Part shown: piece by piece, positions 15,771-23,375 of the stretch
Numbering within the stretch: position 1 is the stretch's first letter
Layout: each line of letters begins with the position of its first letter
Assembly (NCBI GenBank): GCA_005879655.1
Contig: VBJK01000157.1
Coordinates: 1-29,685 of the forward strand
Origin: Chloroflexota bacterium
GTDB lineage: Bacteria > Chloroflexota > Ktedonobacteria > Ktedonobacterales > Ktedonobacteraceae
Direction: 5' to 3'
Length of the DNA stretch: 29,685 nucleotides
The notes under the pieces: model-generated
Database searches by the model: none
Told to the model about the DNA's origin: nothing
The model's input: the letters and a program-made list of their open reading frames with translations, nothing else
Program-made: the position numbers and the translations under genes

Positions 15771-16834
15771 TAGATTTCATAAGGGAAAATGGCACGCAGT
15801 AGCCGTTCTGGATCGTGGCGGGCAAGCGAATCATCCTCCAGATTGAGGTGTTCAATAACAACGTTTGGTACTAACTGGCTCAGACGCGTTTGATCAATTG
15901 CAACCGGTTCGCTACCTTCTTCTGCGTATTTCTTGAGGACATCAGGTGGCAAAGGACCATCGTTGATCACCACACGGTCAACCCGCGCCCCCAGATAGCG
16001 GTGAATCTCGTTCACAAAGTCCGATGCCTTGTAACCGTCTGTTTCTCCATGTTTGGTCATTATGTTACAGACATAGACCTTTTCGGCTTCGGCTTCACGT
16101 ACGGCCCGCGCAATATCTCCCACCAGTAGATTGGGCACCAGACTGGTGTACAGATCGCCAGGACCGATGACGATCGTCTTCGCGCGGCGGATAGCACGTA
16201 TGGCCTGCGGGCAGGCAGGCACATTCTCCGGCATCATACGCAGGCGTGTAATCGCCGGGACTGGCCCCGGATTTTTTTCGCCTCTAGTATCGATCTCAGT
16301 CTCGCTACAGACGATACTGCCATCTTCCATATCAGCGCAAATAGTGGTATGGGCAAGCGTAACTGGTAAGACATTACCTGCCGTATCAAGTAACTCCTGT
16401 GCGTCTTCTAGAGCGAGGAGCAGATCACCATTGTTAATATCCTGTAGCCCCTTCAGGATAAGATTCCCCAAGCTGTGTCCTGCAACACCGCCAGGTTGCT
16501 CTGCCTGACTTTCTTCAGTCCTTTCAAAGCGATGCATGAAGATTTCGCGCCAGAGTGCACCGTTGCGAGCCAGCGCCACCAACGACATTCGTAAATCTCC
16601 CAATGGCAACTGACGCCGGAACTCGTCCATCAGTCGCCTGGAACTGCCACCGCTATCCGACATGGCTACTACAGCAGTAATGTGGAACGGGTACTTCTTT
16701 AAGTGGGACAGCATCGAAAAGGTTCCTGATCCACCACCAATAGTCACCACACGACGACCTACAAAGTGATCTCCACTATAGAGGTGTCCTTGCACGATCT
16801 GTCTCTTACGGTGGGCTCCAGGTACTTCTTCCAC
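15770..16834 (-). CDS. yvcK: YvcK/CofD-family protein (gluconeogenesis factor)
   Basis: The 354-residue protein shows the family signature in order: GGGSGT at 33-38, SDSGGSSRR at 59-67, RQLPLGDLR at 74-82, HSLGNL at 120-125, GPGDLYTS at 224-231 and CNIMTKHGETDGY at 256-268. YvcK binds UDP-sugars and is needed for growth on gluconeogenic carbon and for cell-wall synthesis in Bacillus and Mycobacterium; it resembles CofD, which makes coenzyme F420. Usually it sits between rapZ and whiA, but here it stands alone. The start is a GTG with GAGGA nine bases upstream. A promoter is visible at 16899-16927. Confidence 0.93.
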   Translation of the reverse strand: MEEVPGAHRKRQIVQGHLYSGDHFVGRRVVTIGGGSGTFSMLSHLKKYPFHITAVVAMSDSGGSSRRLMDEFRRQLPLGDLRMSLVALARNGALWREIFMHRFERTEESQAEQPGGVAGHSLGNLILKGLQDINNGDLLLALEDAQELLDTAGNVLPVTLAHTTICADMEDGSIVCSETEIDTRGEKNPGPVPAITRLRMMPENVPACPQAIRAIRRAKTIVIGPGDLYTSLVPNLLVGDIARAVREAEAEKVYVCNIMTKHGETDGYKASDFVNEIHRYLGARVDRVVINDGPLPPDVLKKYAEEGSEPVAIDQTRLSQLVPNVVIEHLNLEDDSLARHDPERLLRAIFPYEI

Positions 16835-16898
16835 GATATATTTCCTCTTCTTTCTTAGGGTATTTTATGTACCGGCTCTTTCTTTTTTTACCAAGAAT

Positions 16899-16927
16899 AG
16901 TCTACCACGGCCTCGTGTAGTGCGCAA
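16899..16927 (-). promoter_or_regulatory. Promoter of yvcK
   Basis: On the minus strand TTGCGC (16922-16927) and TAGACT (16899-16904) are 17 bases apart, about 65 bases before the GTG start. Confidence 0.5.
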
Positions 16928-16981
16928 GAAAGAAAGGTCCTATCTTCTTGTGTAAAATCGTCATTTACGCTATACTCTGTG

Positions 16982-17040
16982 TAACGGAAATCTCCCAGCC
17001 ACTTTGTGGGCGCGGTGGCTGGGGCGTAAGATTTCCGTTA
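16982..17040. repeat. Hairpin in the yvcK-TPR intergenic region
   Basis: TAACGGAAATCT (16982-16993) pairs with AGATTTCCGTTA (17029-17040), and an inner CCCAGCCAC pairs with GTGGCTGGG, around a GC-rich loop. A run of eight T follows at 17043-17050, as in an intrinsic terminator on the plus strand, although no plus-strand gene ends here. Confidence 0.65.
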
Positions 17041-17075
17041 TGTTTTTTTTGAACTCATTTTTAGCAGATGTATAT

Positions 17076-17127
17076 GCAAAGAGCACGTAAGAAAATTGTC
17101 GGGACAATCTTCTTACGTGCTCTTTGC
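17076..17127. repeat. Long near-perfect hairpin
   Basis: GCAAAGAGCACGTAAGAA (17076-17093) is perfectly complementary to 17110-17127. The stem continues inward with ATTGTC/GACAAT after one mismatch, leaving a loop of about two bases. Such a tight cruciform is unusual in an upstream region. It is unrelated in sequence to its neighbours. Confidence 0.75.
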
Positions 17128-17133
17128 TTCCCC

Positions 17134-17239
17134 ACCCTGCAAGGCAACCACAAGGGATTGCCTCTACAATGGAACGAACGCACATCGCGGGCTAATCCGT
17201 CCATTGTAGGGGCAATCCCTTGTAGTTACCTTGCAGGGT
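17134..17239. repeat. Inverted repeat, copy of the dispersed palindrome family
   Basis: Arms of 39 bases (17134-17172 and 17201-17239) match at 36 positions around a 28-base loop. The arm contains AACCACAAGGGATTGCC and then CTACAATGG, a diverged form of the family core. Together with the two hairpins to its left, it makes most of the ~525-base gap 16835-17359 palindromic; no gene is seen there. Confidence 0.8.
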
Positions 17240-17300
17240 AGACTTATTTTCCATGGCATCACCGTTTCTTGACCCAAGACTATGCATGTAGGATACAGTG

Positions 17301-17309
17301 TGTTATAAT
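17301..17309 (+). promoter_or_regulatory. Extended -10 promoter of the TPR gene
   Basis: TGTTATAAT is a consensus extended -10 (TG-N-TATAAT), 50 bases before the GTG start. No clear -35 is present, as is usual for this class. A second TATAAT lies at 17323-17328. Confidence 0.5.
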
Positions 17310-17359
17310 TGTAGACATCTTTTATAATTGCACATATCTTTATATGGAGGAACGCACTC

Positions 17360-18337
17360 GTGATACATGATACGGATACCCAGAAGTTGCTCTATCGGGC
17401 ACGGTTACAATTGGAAGAAGGCCAGCATGAAGTGGCTCTGTCTGTGCTTCAGGACATCCGTACTGAAGATGAGGAGCAACAGCGGGAAGTAGCCTATCTG
17501 CGTGGATGGTGCTACATTCAATTTAAACGATGGGACGACGCCACACAAGTGCTCTCGGCCCTACTACCACCCGACACTGAGATTGGTACACAGGAAAGAC
17601 AGGCGGAGCGTGAGAAATTAGTACTTTGTTTGCTCCACCTTGGTATTGCCGCTGTAAACCTTTCTCACTATGAAGACGCTTCTCTCCATTTTACTGCGTG
17701 TCTCAAAGTACTGCATGATCGTCGTGTTCATTTTCCTAGCGTACGCATTAAAGCACGTTATTCTCTGGGTATGACGTGCCTGATGCGCGGACTGTATAGC
17801 ATCGCTATTCAACACTACGAAGAAGCTCTACGGTTGTGCCGACATTATCACGATGAGAGTGAACTGGCGAACATTTATCATGGTTTATGTAATGCCTATC
17901 GTTGTATAAGCGAGTACCCTAAGGCTTCTCTCGCTGGTCAGCAAGCGCTGCTGATCTATCGCAAGCGAGGTGAGCATGTCATGGAGGCGCGGGTACATAA
18001 TCATCTGGGCCATGTCAGTTACCTGCTGAACGATTTTCGTGAGGCCGCAGATCATTATACTGAGTCTCTGGCGCTAGCAACGAGCTTCAACAGCAGTACG
18101 ATGGTGATGTTGAATTGCGCAGACCTGGCTGACTTACGGCTGGCTGAAGGGCGACTGGAGGAGGCAAAACGTTATAGTAATCTTGCATTAAATAATATGG
18201 AGCGCGTGGATAATTTACATATGCGTGGTACTACGTATTATATCATAGGGAAAGTTACTCATGCCGAGGCTATGCAAGCTGAGGGAGCGCAACGGAACAC
18301 AGGCATACGCGAGTATGGCAGATGTGTATGGCTTTAG
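17360..18337 (+). CDS. TPR-repeat protein, C-terminus frameshifted
   Basis: The 325-residue protein consists almost entirely of tetratricopeptide repeats from about residue 5 to 300. The clearest are ARYSLGMTCLMRGLYSIAIQHYEEALRL, ARVHNHLGHVSYLLNDFREAADHYTESLAL and LADLRLAEGRLEEAKRYSNLAL. TPR arrays are protein-protein docking scaffolds; the partner is unknown and there is no HTH or other effector domain. The start is GTG with GGAGG nine bases upstream. Near 18294-18302 the frame changes: this frame ends in a short non-TPR tail (GIREYGRCVWL), while the adjacent frame continues the TPR pattern to 18443. The original protein was therefore about 360 residues. Confidence 0.8.
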   Translation: MIHDTDTQKLLYRARLQLEEGQHEVALSVLQDIRTEDEEQQREVAYLRGWCYIQFKRWDDATQVLSALLPPDTEIGTQERQAEREKLVLCLLHLGIAAVNLSHYEDASLHFTACLKVLHDRRVHFPSVRIKARYSLGMTCLMRGLYSIAIQHYEEALRLCRHYHDESELANIYHGLCNAYRCISEYPKASLAGQQALLIYRKRGEHVMEARVHNHLGHVSYLLNDFREAADHYTESLALATSFNSSTMVMLNCADLADLRLAEGRLEEAKRYSNLALNNMERVDNLHMRGTTYYIIGKVTHAEAMQAEGAQRNTGIREYGRCVWL

Positions 18338-18443
18338 TGCTCAGACCTTAGAAGAGCTAGGACGGGTTGAAGAAGCCATTGACTATTGGCGCACCGGCTA
18401 TGAAATGCTCTCGCAAAAGCAGAGTCTAAATAGCCTGCGCTAG
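18294..18443 (+). pseudogene. Out-of-frame last repeat of the TPR protein
   Basis: From 18294 the frame one base earlier than the TPR gene reads TQAYASMADVYGFSAQTLEE, then LGRVEEAIDYWRTGYEML, a good final TPR, and stops at 18443. It has no start codon of its own. A one-base insertion or two-base loss near 18294 separates it from the main ORF. This may be a true mutation or a sequencing error. Confidence 0.7.
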
Positions 18444-18445
18444 TA

Positions 18446-18532
18446 GGATACCCATAAAGGACGCTCCTACAATGGTACAAACGCGTATTATTGGTCTGTA
18501 TGTACCATTGTAGGGTAATTCTTTGTTATTCC
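18446..18532. repeat. Degenerate member of the palindrome family
   Basis: The arms contain ACCCATAAAGGACGCTCCTACAATGGTACA on the left and its degenerate inverse on the right. The inner 12-13 bases (CTACAATGGTACA / TGTACCATTGTAG) are perfect and the outer parts are diverged. The right arm overlaps the last codons of the minus-strand membrane protein gene. It separates two convergent genes. Confidence 0.65.
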
Positions 18533-19374
18533 GGTTTGAGTCGTATTAGCATGATACCAAGCCACAGTAGCCAGAGTGCAAAGAGCAGGATGGCAGGAGT
18601 GGTTAATGCTGATTGTCCTGTGAAGGCTGCTACTGCGCTACCACTCAACAGTGCTGCAACTGCCAGCGCCAGATAAGCGAAGGCAACCCAGCTACCCGGC
18701 CATAATCTCATGCCACTTCTGGCAATGATTGCGCCAAAGAACAGCGTGGAGAGGGCAAGTAATCCAATACCAGCAGTGTTAGCGGTAATAGAGAATGTAC
18801 TATTCAGCATGATAAAATTGGCTGGTAATGGTGTTCTATTGGTAAAACCACTACTGGCGATTAATACATAGAGAGTGCTTGCGCTTATGCCGATAACATA
18901 AGCGATGATGCCGAAGAAGCCAGACCAGGCAGCAATGACGGCAAAACCCTTGCCACGCCAAGCGTAAGGTGGCAAGCCATCTTCACTCAGTGTTGCGCTC
19001 TCGTCTTGCTCGGTGGTGCTCTCTTCTACGGCTGTGTCATCTTGTGCGGTCTCCTCATTTTGTTCCTCTTCGATCTGTCCTATTAGCTCCTGGGCAACAA
19101 TGATGCGATAAAGCGTGAATGGCTGTGTAAAGAGGAAGGCAAAGGCAAGTAGCAGCAGTGCACGATAAAGCAAAAACTGGTCACTGTGCGCATTAACCCA
19201 CTGTAAATACGCGACAAAGTGATTAGCATCGGCAGCATTAATAGCGTTACTATAACCAGCTGGCGTTAAAACTGCTATTTGATAGAGTGGGACTCCGATA
19301 AGTAAGAGTAGCGCACTGATAACGTAATAGAGGCCATTTGAGCGTAGTCTGGATAACAACGATCGTTGTTGCAT
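18526..19374 (-). CDS. Multi-pass membrane protein of unknown function
   Basis: I do not recognise the family. The 282-residue protein has one hydrophobic segment near residue 15-35 (YYVISALLLLIGVPLYQIAV), a second near 68-92 (LYRALLLLAFAFLFTQPFTL), then an acidic, Glu-rich hydrophilic loop at about 97-130, and four further segments from about 143 to the end. The final residues are basic (MLIRLKPE). The acidic loop is the most distinctive feature and probably lies in the cytoplasm (inference). It is convergent with the TPR gene and divergent from the antiporter gene. No enzymatic motif is visible. Confidence 0.7.
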   Translation of the reverse strand: MQQRSLLSRLRSNGLYYVISALLLLIGVPLYQIAVLTPAGYSNAINAADANHFVAYLQWVNAHSDQFLLYRALLLLAFAFLFTQPFTLYRIIVAQELIGQIEEEQNEETAQDDTAVEESTTEQDESATLSEDGLPPYAWRGKGFAVIAAWSGFFGIIAYVIGISASTLYVLIASSGFTNRTPLPANFIMLNSTFSITANTAGIGLLALSTLFFGAIIARSGMRLWPGSWVAFAYLALAVAALLSGSAVAAFTGQSALTTPAILLFALWLLWLGIMLIRLKPE

Positions 19375-19485
19375 GAGTTTATTCTTTCACTTCGCGGGAT
19401 ATGTTTTAGACATTGTACAACCTCTCTTTTGCATACGATTGATGAAAGTCTAATAACTCTTGCATTCTCAGCTATTTTTAACATG

Positions 19486-19510
19486 ATCGTGGTACAATAG
19501 TACCCACGAT
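19486..19510. promoter_or_regulatory. Operator-like palindrome between divergent genes
   Basis: ATCGTGGTAC and GTACCCACGAT form an inverted repeat with one extra G in the right arm and a perfect GGTAC-AATA-GTACC centre. The centre contains TACAAT, a possible -10 for the antiporter gene, so a bound repressor would block it. No fitting -35 was seen. Confidence 0.4.
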
Positions 19511-19531
19511 TCGCTATTCTGAATTATTCTT

Positions 19532-19657
19532 GTAACTCCTCAGCCGCCAGGGCACCCACAAGGGATGCCCCTACGATGGTACGCGCGGGGCTTGCGAGGT
19601 GTGTTCGTACCCGTATCGCGGCATCCCTTGTGGGTGCCCTGGCGGCTGAGGAGTTAC
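19532..19657. repeat. Perfect 38-bp inverted repeat ahead of the antiporter gene
   Basis: Arms 19532-19569 and 19620-19657 are exactly complementary over 38 bases around a 50-base loop. The arm holds GGGCACCCACAAGGGATGCC, the best copy of the dispersed core. The element ends about 10 bases before the ribosome site of the antiporter. If cotranscribed it would form a very stable stem in the leader, so it could affect transcription or translation of that gene. Confidence 0.85.
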
Positions 19658-19679
19658 CTATTATTTGGGAGTTATAGGG

Positions 19680-21026
19680 ATGCCGCGCTGGTTCTATTTC
19701 TTACTCATCTTTGTCCCCTTAGCCATCATACTAGATTTTCTGCATGTGCCACCGCTACTCTTATTTGTTGTGGCTGCCCTTGGTATTGTGCCCCTGGCAG
19801 CATTAATTGGACAGGGTGTGGAGCAGGTGGCTGAGCATACGGGGGAACGTCTAGGTGGCTTGCTCTTTGCAACCTTTGGCAATGCCACTGAACTGATCAT
19901 TAGCATTTTGGCTCTTCGTGAGGGACTGGTGGATGTGGTGAGAGCGTCGATCATTGGCACTATCTTGGGCAATGCTCTCCTAGTATTAGGTGTGGCTGTA
20001 TGTGTAGGCGGCTTTAAGTACGGAGGCTTGAAGTTTGAAGCACGGCCAGCTAGCCAGTATGCCTCTTTGCTGGCACTATGTGTAGGTGGTCTGGTCTTGC
20101 CTACTATTGCTCAATTGCACTTAGCTGCTACTCAGCAAACATTACTGTTAGAGCATAACCTCTCCGATTTTGTGGCCATCTTACTACTCATTGGCTATCT
20201 GGCTTCGATTGTGTTTAGCATCTTTCGCTTCCGCGATCACAGCGGGGATACTGAGCTGGCAGACGTTGATCCACTCTTGGCGGGCTATTCAATGAGCGCC
20301 ATCACTCGCTTACTAGCCTATCGCCACCAGTTAGCAAAAAGCGATATAGCTGGGGGGTCAGGTGTATTACGCCATATTGATAATGTAGTCAACGCTATCG
20401 TGTCTCACGAAACAGCTCAACAGGCTAATGACGTTACGCAACCCTCTGAGCAAAGCGTGACTCCTGCTGAGCATGAAGCACAGTCAGCGGATGTGAGTAA
20501 TCCAGTCCCAGATACTCAGGCCGCAAAGAGTACAGCAGTTCCCACTCAGCCACATGGACAGAAAGCTCCGTTATGGCGTGGATTGGTGCTACTGGCAGCT
20601 GCAACTGTTGGTGTGGCTGTGCTATCCGAGATATTGGTGGGGGCGATTGAACCAGTCACCAAATCCCTGGGCTGGAATGAGGCATTTGTTGGTCTGGTTT
20701 TTATTCCCTTGATTGGTGGCCTGCCTGAGTACTTCAACACCATTACCATGGCACTAGATAAGCGTATTGGCATGGTCTTAGCCGCTTCTGCTGGTTCTTC
20801 TATTCAGATTGCGTTACTGGTGGCTCCACTGCTTGTGTTGATTAGCCTGTTAATGCCAAAACGCCTGGATCTCGTTTTTAGTATTGTAGAGTTAGCTGTG
20901 CTGGGCCTCGCGACCTTCCTCTTTAGCGAGATTACGAAAGATGGCGAGCTGGTCTGGCTGGAAGGGTTGCTGTTAATCTTACTGTTTGCGATGATGGCTG
21001 GTACAGTCTTCACGTTTGGGGCATAA
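19680..21026 (+). CDS. CaxA-type Ca2+/H+ antiporter
   Basis: The 448-residue membrane protein is a member of the CaCA/CAX superfamily, which exports Ca2+ in exchange for protons. The first alpha repeat has GNATELIISILAL at 67-79, with the ion-binding Glu71. The second repeat reads GGLPEYFNTITMAL near 346-359, where CAX proteins usually have GNAAEH. The Glu is kept but the Asn is Leu, and AASAGSSIQIALLVAP follows. Between the halves lies a hydrophilic linker of about 80 residues (near 220-300), longer than usual. The start at 19680 has GGGAG eight bases upstream; the TTG at 19665 is less likely. It sits between two copies of the palindrome family. Confidence 0.88.
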   Translation: MPRWFYFLLIFVPLAIILDFLHVPPLLLFVVAALGIVPLAALIGQGVEQVAEHTGERLGGLLFATFGNATELIISILALREGLVDVVRASIIGTILGNALLVLGVAVCVGGFKYGGLKFEARPASQYASLLALCVGGLVLPTIAQLHLAATQQTLLLEHNLSDFVAILLLIGYLASIVFSIFRFRDHSGDTELADVDPLLAGYSMSAITRLLAYRHQLAKSDIAGGSGVLRHIDNVVNAIVSHETAQQANDVTQPSEQSVTPAEHEAQSADVSNPVPDTQAAKSTAVPTQPHGQKAPLWRGLVLLAAATVGVAVLSEILVGAIEPVTKSLGWNEAFVGLVFIPLIGGLPEYFNTITMALDKRIGMVLAASAGSSIQIALLVAPLLVLISLLMPKRLDLVFSIVELAVLGLATFLFSEITKDGELVWLEGLLLILLFAMMAGTVFTFGA

Positions 21027-21062
21027 CGGAAAAGCAAAGTGGCAAAGGTGGACCAGAGTTGA

Positions 21063-21099
21063 AGCGGCCAGGGCACCCATAAAGGATGTCCTGGCCGCT
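21063..21099. terminator. Palindrome between antiporter and pseudokinase genes
   Basis: AGCGGCCAGG (21063-21072) pairs with CCTGGCCGCT (21090-21099). The loop holds GCACCCATAAAGGATGTC, a shortened core of the dispersed family. It lies between two convergent gene ends, 37 bases after one stop and 14 before the other, and probably acts as a bidirectional terminator. Confidence 0.6.
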
Positions 21100-21112
21100 G
21101 AGTTGTTACCAT

Positions 21113-22822
21113 TTACCAGGGAATTGTCAACACATTGTGTCCTTCTCGTCCAGGCTGCACTAGCGGCGAGATGAAGATTTCAATGGCAAACGGCTTTTCA
21201 TAGAGCGGGCGCTGTAGCTCGTCCATAATGAAGATATGCAGGCGTTCACGTCTGCTACCCTGTCCCTTCAAGAGGGCTTGCATAGGGATCGTTACCTCCG
21301 CCGCATAGCCACTGCGGGGAATTGGCACATTCGCGCGCTGAACGATATATGCATAGTTTTGAAACAGCGCAGAACGTACTTCAATATGGGCAATGTCACC
21401 CTTGGCTAGCGCGCTTAAGCCCGATAAAGGCGTGCCAGGGTGAGTACCGGGTGGCAACCCTGGGACATCTTTGCCCATAAGATGAATCCGCAAAACATAA
21501 TTCTGCTGAGGCTGTACACGCAATGGCGTTTCGATCAGAGCTGCCGCTGCTGTGCTATGTTGTTGGACACCAAGCACAAAACGTTGTAGACGTTTGATTA
21601 ATGGTTCCTCTGCCTCACCTGGCATCTCTTTTACCAGCGGGAGCAGACGCAGCAATGCAGGTGGCGTTAGAGCGAGATGTCCTCTAACAAACTGCATGAG
21701 AAGTTTTGCTTTATCGCTACGCTTCTTCTCGGTTGGAATGGTTGATAGTGCAACGTCTCTTCTACTTGTTGGCTCGTCTGCTAGCAACGCTGGCAGTTGC
21801 GGGTCCTGCTGCTTTTGCTCTGTAGCAGAGTGATTTGCTGCCTCTACTATCCTGGCTACAGGAGGTTCGACACTCTCTGCGCTAGTCTGCAATGGGGTCG
21901 GCGATGGCATCAATTGCTCTTCTATAGGAGAAGAGCTTTGCGTTAGTTTGCTGGCTATCACCTTCAAGGGCATCGCTTGCGTCTGCTGATCCTCTATGGC
22001 CATCGTCTGCTCTGTGCCATCCTTGCTGGCCTGCACGGGAGCCATCGCTTGCGTCTGCTGATCCTCTATAGCCATCGTCTGCTCCGTGCCATCCTTGCTA
22101 GCCTGCACGGGAGCCATCGCTTGCGTCTGCTGATCCTCTATAGCTGTTGTCTCATCCCTCACATCCGCCTTGGCCTGCACGGAAGCCATCGCTTGCGTTT
22201 GCTGATCCTCTATAGCTGTTGCAGGAGGTGTTACAGTAACATCAGCAACATCTCCTGGTGCAAGGCCATCGGCAGTACCAGGTGCCCCATCTGTAGTATC
22301 CTGAACGGCTCGTATTGCCCCTGTTTTCCGTTTATTACGTCTAGATGAATCTTTTGTGATGGCTGATGTTTTATTACTCGTACTATTTGAAGGTGGATTT
22401 AAGAGCACTTCAGCCATTTCTGCTGCATGCTGAAAACGGACTTCTTTATCCACGGCAAGGGAGCGTATGACAGCAGCTTCAATGCCGCTACTAATACGTA
22501 TATTAAAATCACGTGGTGAACGAAGACCGCGTTTCTTACGTGTAGGTGCTATACTAGGAGCTTGACCAGTAAGTAATAGGTAGAGAATCGCACCAAGGCT
22601 ATAGAGGTCAGAACGGGCTTCTGCCTCACCTTGACGAACCTCGGGGGCACTAAATTTATTGACATTGATAGTGACGGCTTCCAATGGTAGTAACTGGCGA
22701 AGCGCGGGTGGTAGCCAGGAGATCATCAGAGCTGGTACTCCCTGATAGTTGTCCTGACTGACGAGAATAGTGTGTGGGTCGAGATCGCCAATAACAATAT
22801 TATGGCGATGCAATTGTTCCAC
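21113..22822 (-). CDS. Zinc-ribbon pseudokinase, main C-terminal part
   Basis: This frame continues the kinase fold begun in the gene part at 22800-23321. It has QLHRHNIVIGDLDPHTILV, where the catalytic HRDLKPxN loop should be; the Asp is kept but the Lys is Asp and the Asn is Thr. DFG is replaced by ISW (34-36). SAPEVRQGEAEARSDLYSLGAILYLLLTG is the APE and helix-F region. The Mg-binding motif is therefore lost and the domain is a pseudokinase. Three and a half near-identical 24-residue repeats (AIEDQQTQAMAPVQASKDGT) follow, then a charged linker and a ~150-residue beta-rich C-terminal domain ending in NVLTIPW. Read alone it starts at a GTG inside the kinase domain, which is not a natural start; it belongs to one ~735-residue protein split by a frameshift near 22840. 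Confidence 0.7.
   Translation of the reverse strand: MEQLHRHNIVIGDLDPHTILVSQDNYQGVPALMISWLPPALRQLLPLEAVTINVNKFSAPEVRQGEAEARSDLYSLGAILYLLLTGQAPSIAPTRKKRGLRSPRDFNIRISSGIEAAVIRSLAVDKEVRFQHAAEMAEVLLNPPSNSTSNKTSAITKDSSRRNKRKTGAIRAVQDTTDGAPGTADGLAPGDVADVTVTPPATAIEDQQTQAMASVQAKADVRDETTAIEDQQTQAMAPVQASKDGTEQTMAIEDQQTQAMAPVQASKDGTEQTMAIEDQQTQAMPLKVIASKLTQSSSPIEEQLMPSPTPLQTSAESVEPPVARIVEAANHSATEQKQQDPQLPALLADEPTSRRDVALSTIPTEKKRSDKAKLLMQFVRGHLALTPPALLRLLPLVKEMPGEAEEPLIKRLQRFVLGVQQHSTAAAALIETPLRVQPQQNYVLRIHLMGKDVPGLPPGTHPGTPLSGLSALAKGDIAHIEVRSALFQNYAYIVQRANVPIPRSGYAAEVTIPMQALLKGQGSRRERLHIFIMDELQRPLYEKPFAIEIFISPLVQPGREGHNVLTIPW
21969..22224 (-). repeat. 72-bp in-frame tandem repeat within the pseudokinase gene
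   Basis: Units start at about 21969, 22041, 22113 and 22185 (partial) at 72-base spacing and encode 24 residues each with AIEDQQTQAMA at the core. The two units at 21969 and 22041 differ by only a few bases, while the others have diverged at the SKDGTEQT half. Recent slippage or recombination is likely, and copy number may vary between strains. Confidence 0.85.
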
Positions 22823-23321
22823 GACACGGCACCTTGCAGTCGCTGCTCGCTATCACCTCTTCTTTTTCGTCTGGCTTCTCTTTCTGTTGCAGAGAGAAGG
22901 GCCAGCCAGCGACCACAAAGAGGTGTTCCTGAGTGTAGCAGAAATCAACAACCGGGGTCATACCCTCCAGATGCTGATCACGCAACAGCTCGTATTCTTG
23001 TTGTACTGCCTCTACGGCACGCCGTCGCGTTTCCTGGTCCAGAATACTTACATCGATGTCGCGTATGACGACAGGACGTTTATAGCAGGTATCATGTGCC
23101 AAAAAAAGTTGTACATAGGGTTGTCGGCGGACCAAAGTTGTCATACGATAGCGGTCCGAGATATCCTTGATAGTTGCTTGAGATACGTTGGCCGTGTTTT
23201 GTTCAACACGTTCGCCACAGATGCTACAAAACGTTGCGTTGATTGGAATGGGGGTATCGCAACGCCTGCAGTGCATATTTTCAGACTGCATGTGCTCAGG
23301 TTGGGTTTGTATCACACTCAT
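22800..23321 (-). CDS. Zinc-ribbon pseudokinase, N-terminal part
   Basis: This part encodes a zinc ribbon with Cys18, Cys21, Cys32 and Cys35 (CRRC and CSIC), then a kinase N-lobe. The ATP-anchoring VAIK lysine is replaced by Arg87 in PVVIRDIDVS. Helix C is QETRRRAVEAVQQEYELL, and the hinge strand HLFVVAGWPFSL follows. It ends in an unrelated tail (KVPCRGTIASP). Shifting the frame near 22840 gives CRVVEQLHRHN and joins the second part, so a single indel split one gene. Zinc-ribbon plus kinase-fold proteins are frequent in Ktedonobacteria; this one lacks the key Lys, so a scaffold or sensor role is inferred. It is transcribed from an extended -10 at 23367-23375. Confidence 0.7.
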   Translation of the reverse strand: MSVIQTQPEHMQSENMHCRRCDTPIPINATFCSICGERVEQNTANVSQATIKDISDRYRMTTLVRRQPYVQLFLAHDTCYKRPVVIRDIDVSILDQETRRRAVEAVQQEYELLRDQHLEGMTPVVDFCYTQEHLFVVAGWPFSLQQKEKPDEKEEVIASSDCKVPCRGTIASP

Positions 23322-23366
23322 ATTATTCTACTATGCCTTTTGTGAAGTAGTATCAGCCTCAAGGAA

Positions 23367-23375
23367 ATTATAGCA
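23367..23375 (-). promoter_or_regulatory. Extended -10 promoter of the pseudokinase gene
   Basis: On the minus strand TGCTATAAT matches the extended -10 consensus, 45 bases before the ATG. The -35 region is poor. Confidence 0.5.

Noticed and set aside
15466..15846. 126-residue plus-strand ORF across the nested palindrome
   Set aside because: It reads through hairpins and into the antisense of yvcK; its composition follows the repeats and it has no ribosome site.
21969..22224. Regularly spaced repeats considered as a CRISPR array
   Set aside because: The whole 72-base unit repeats with no unique spacers, stays in frame and encodes a 24-residue repeat, so it is a coding tandem repeat.
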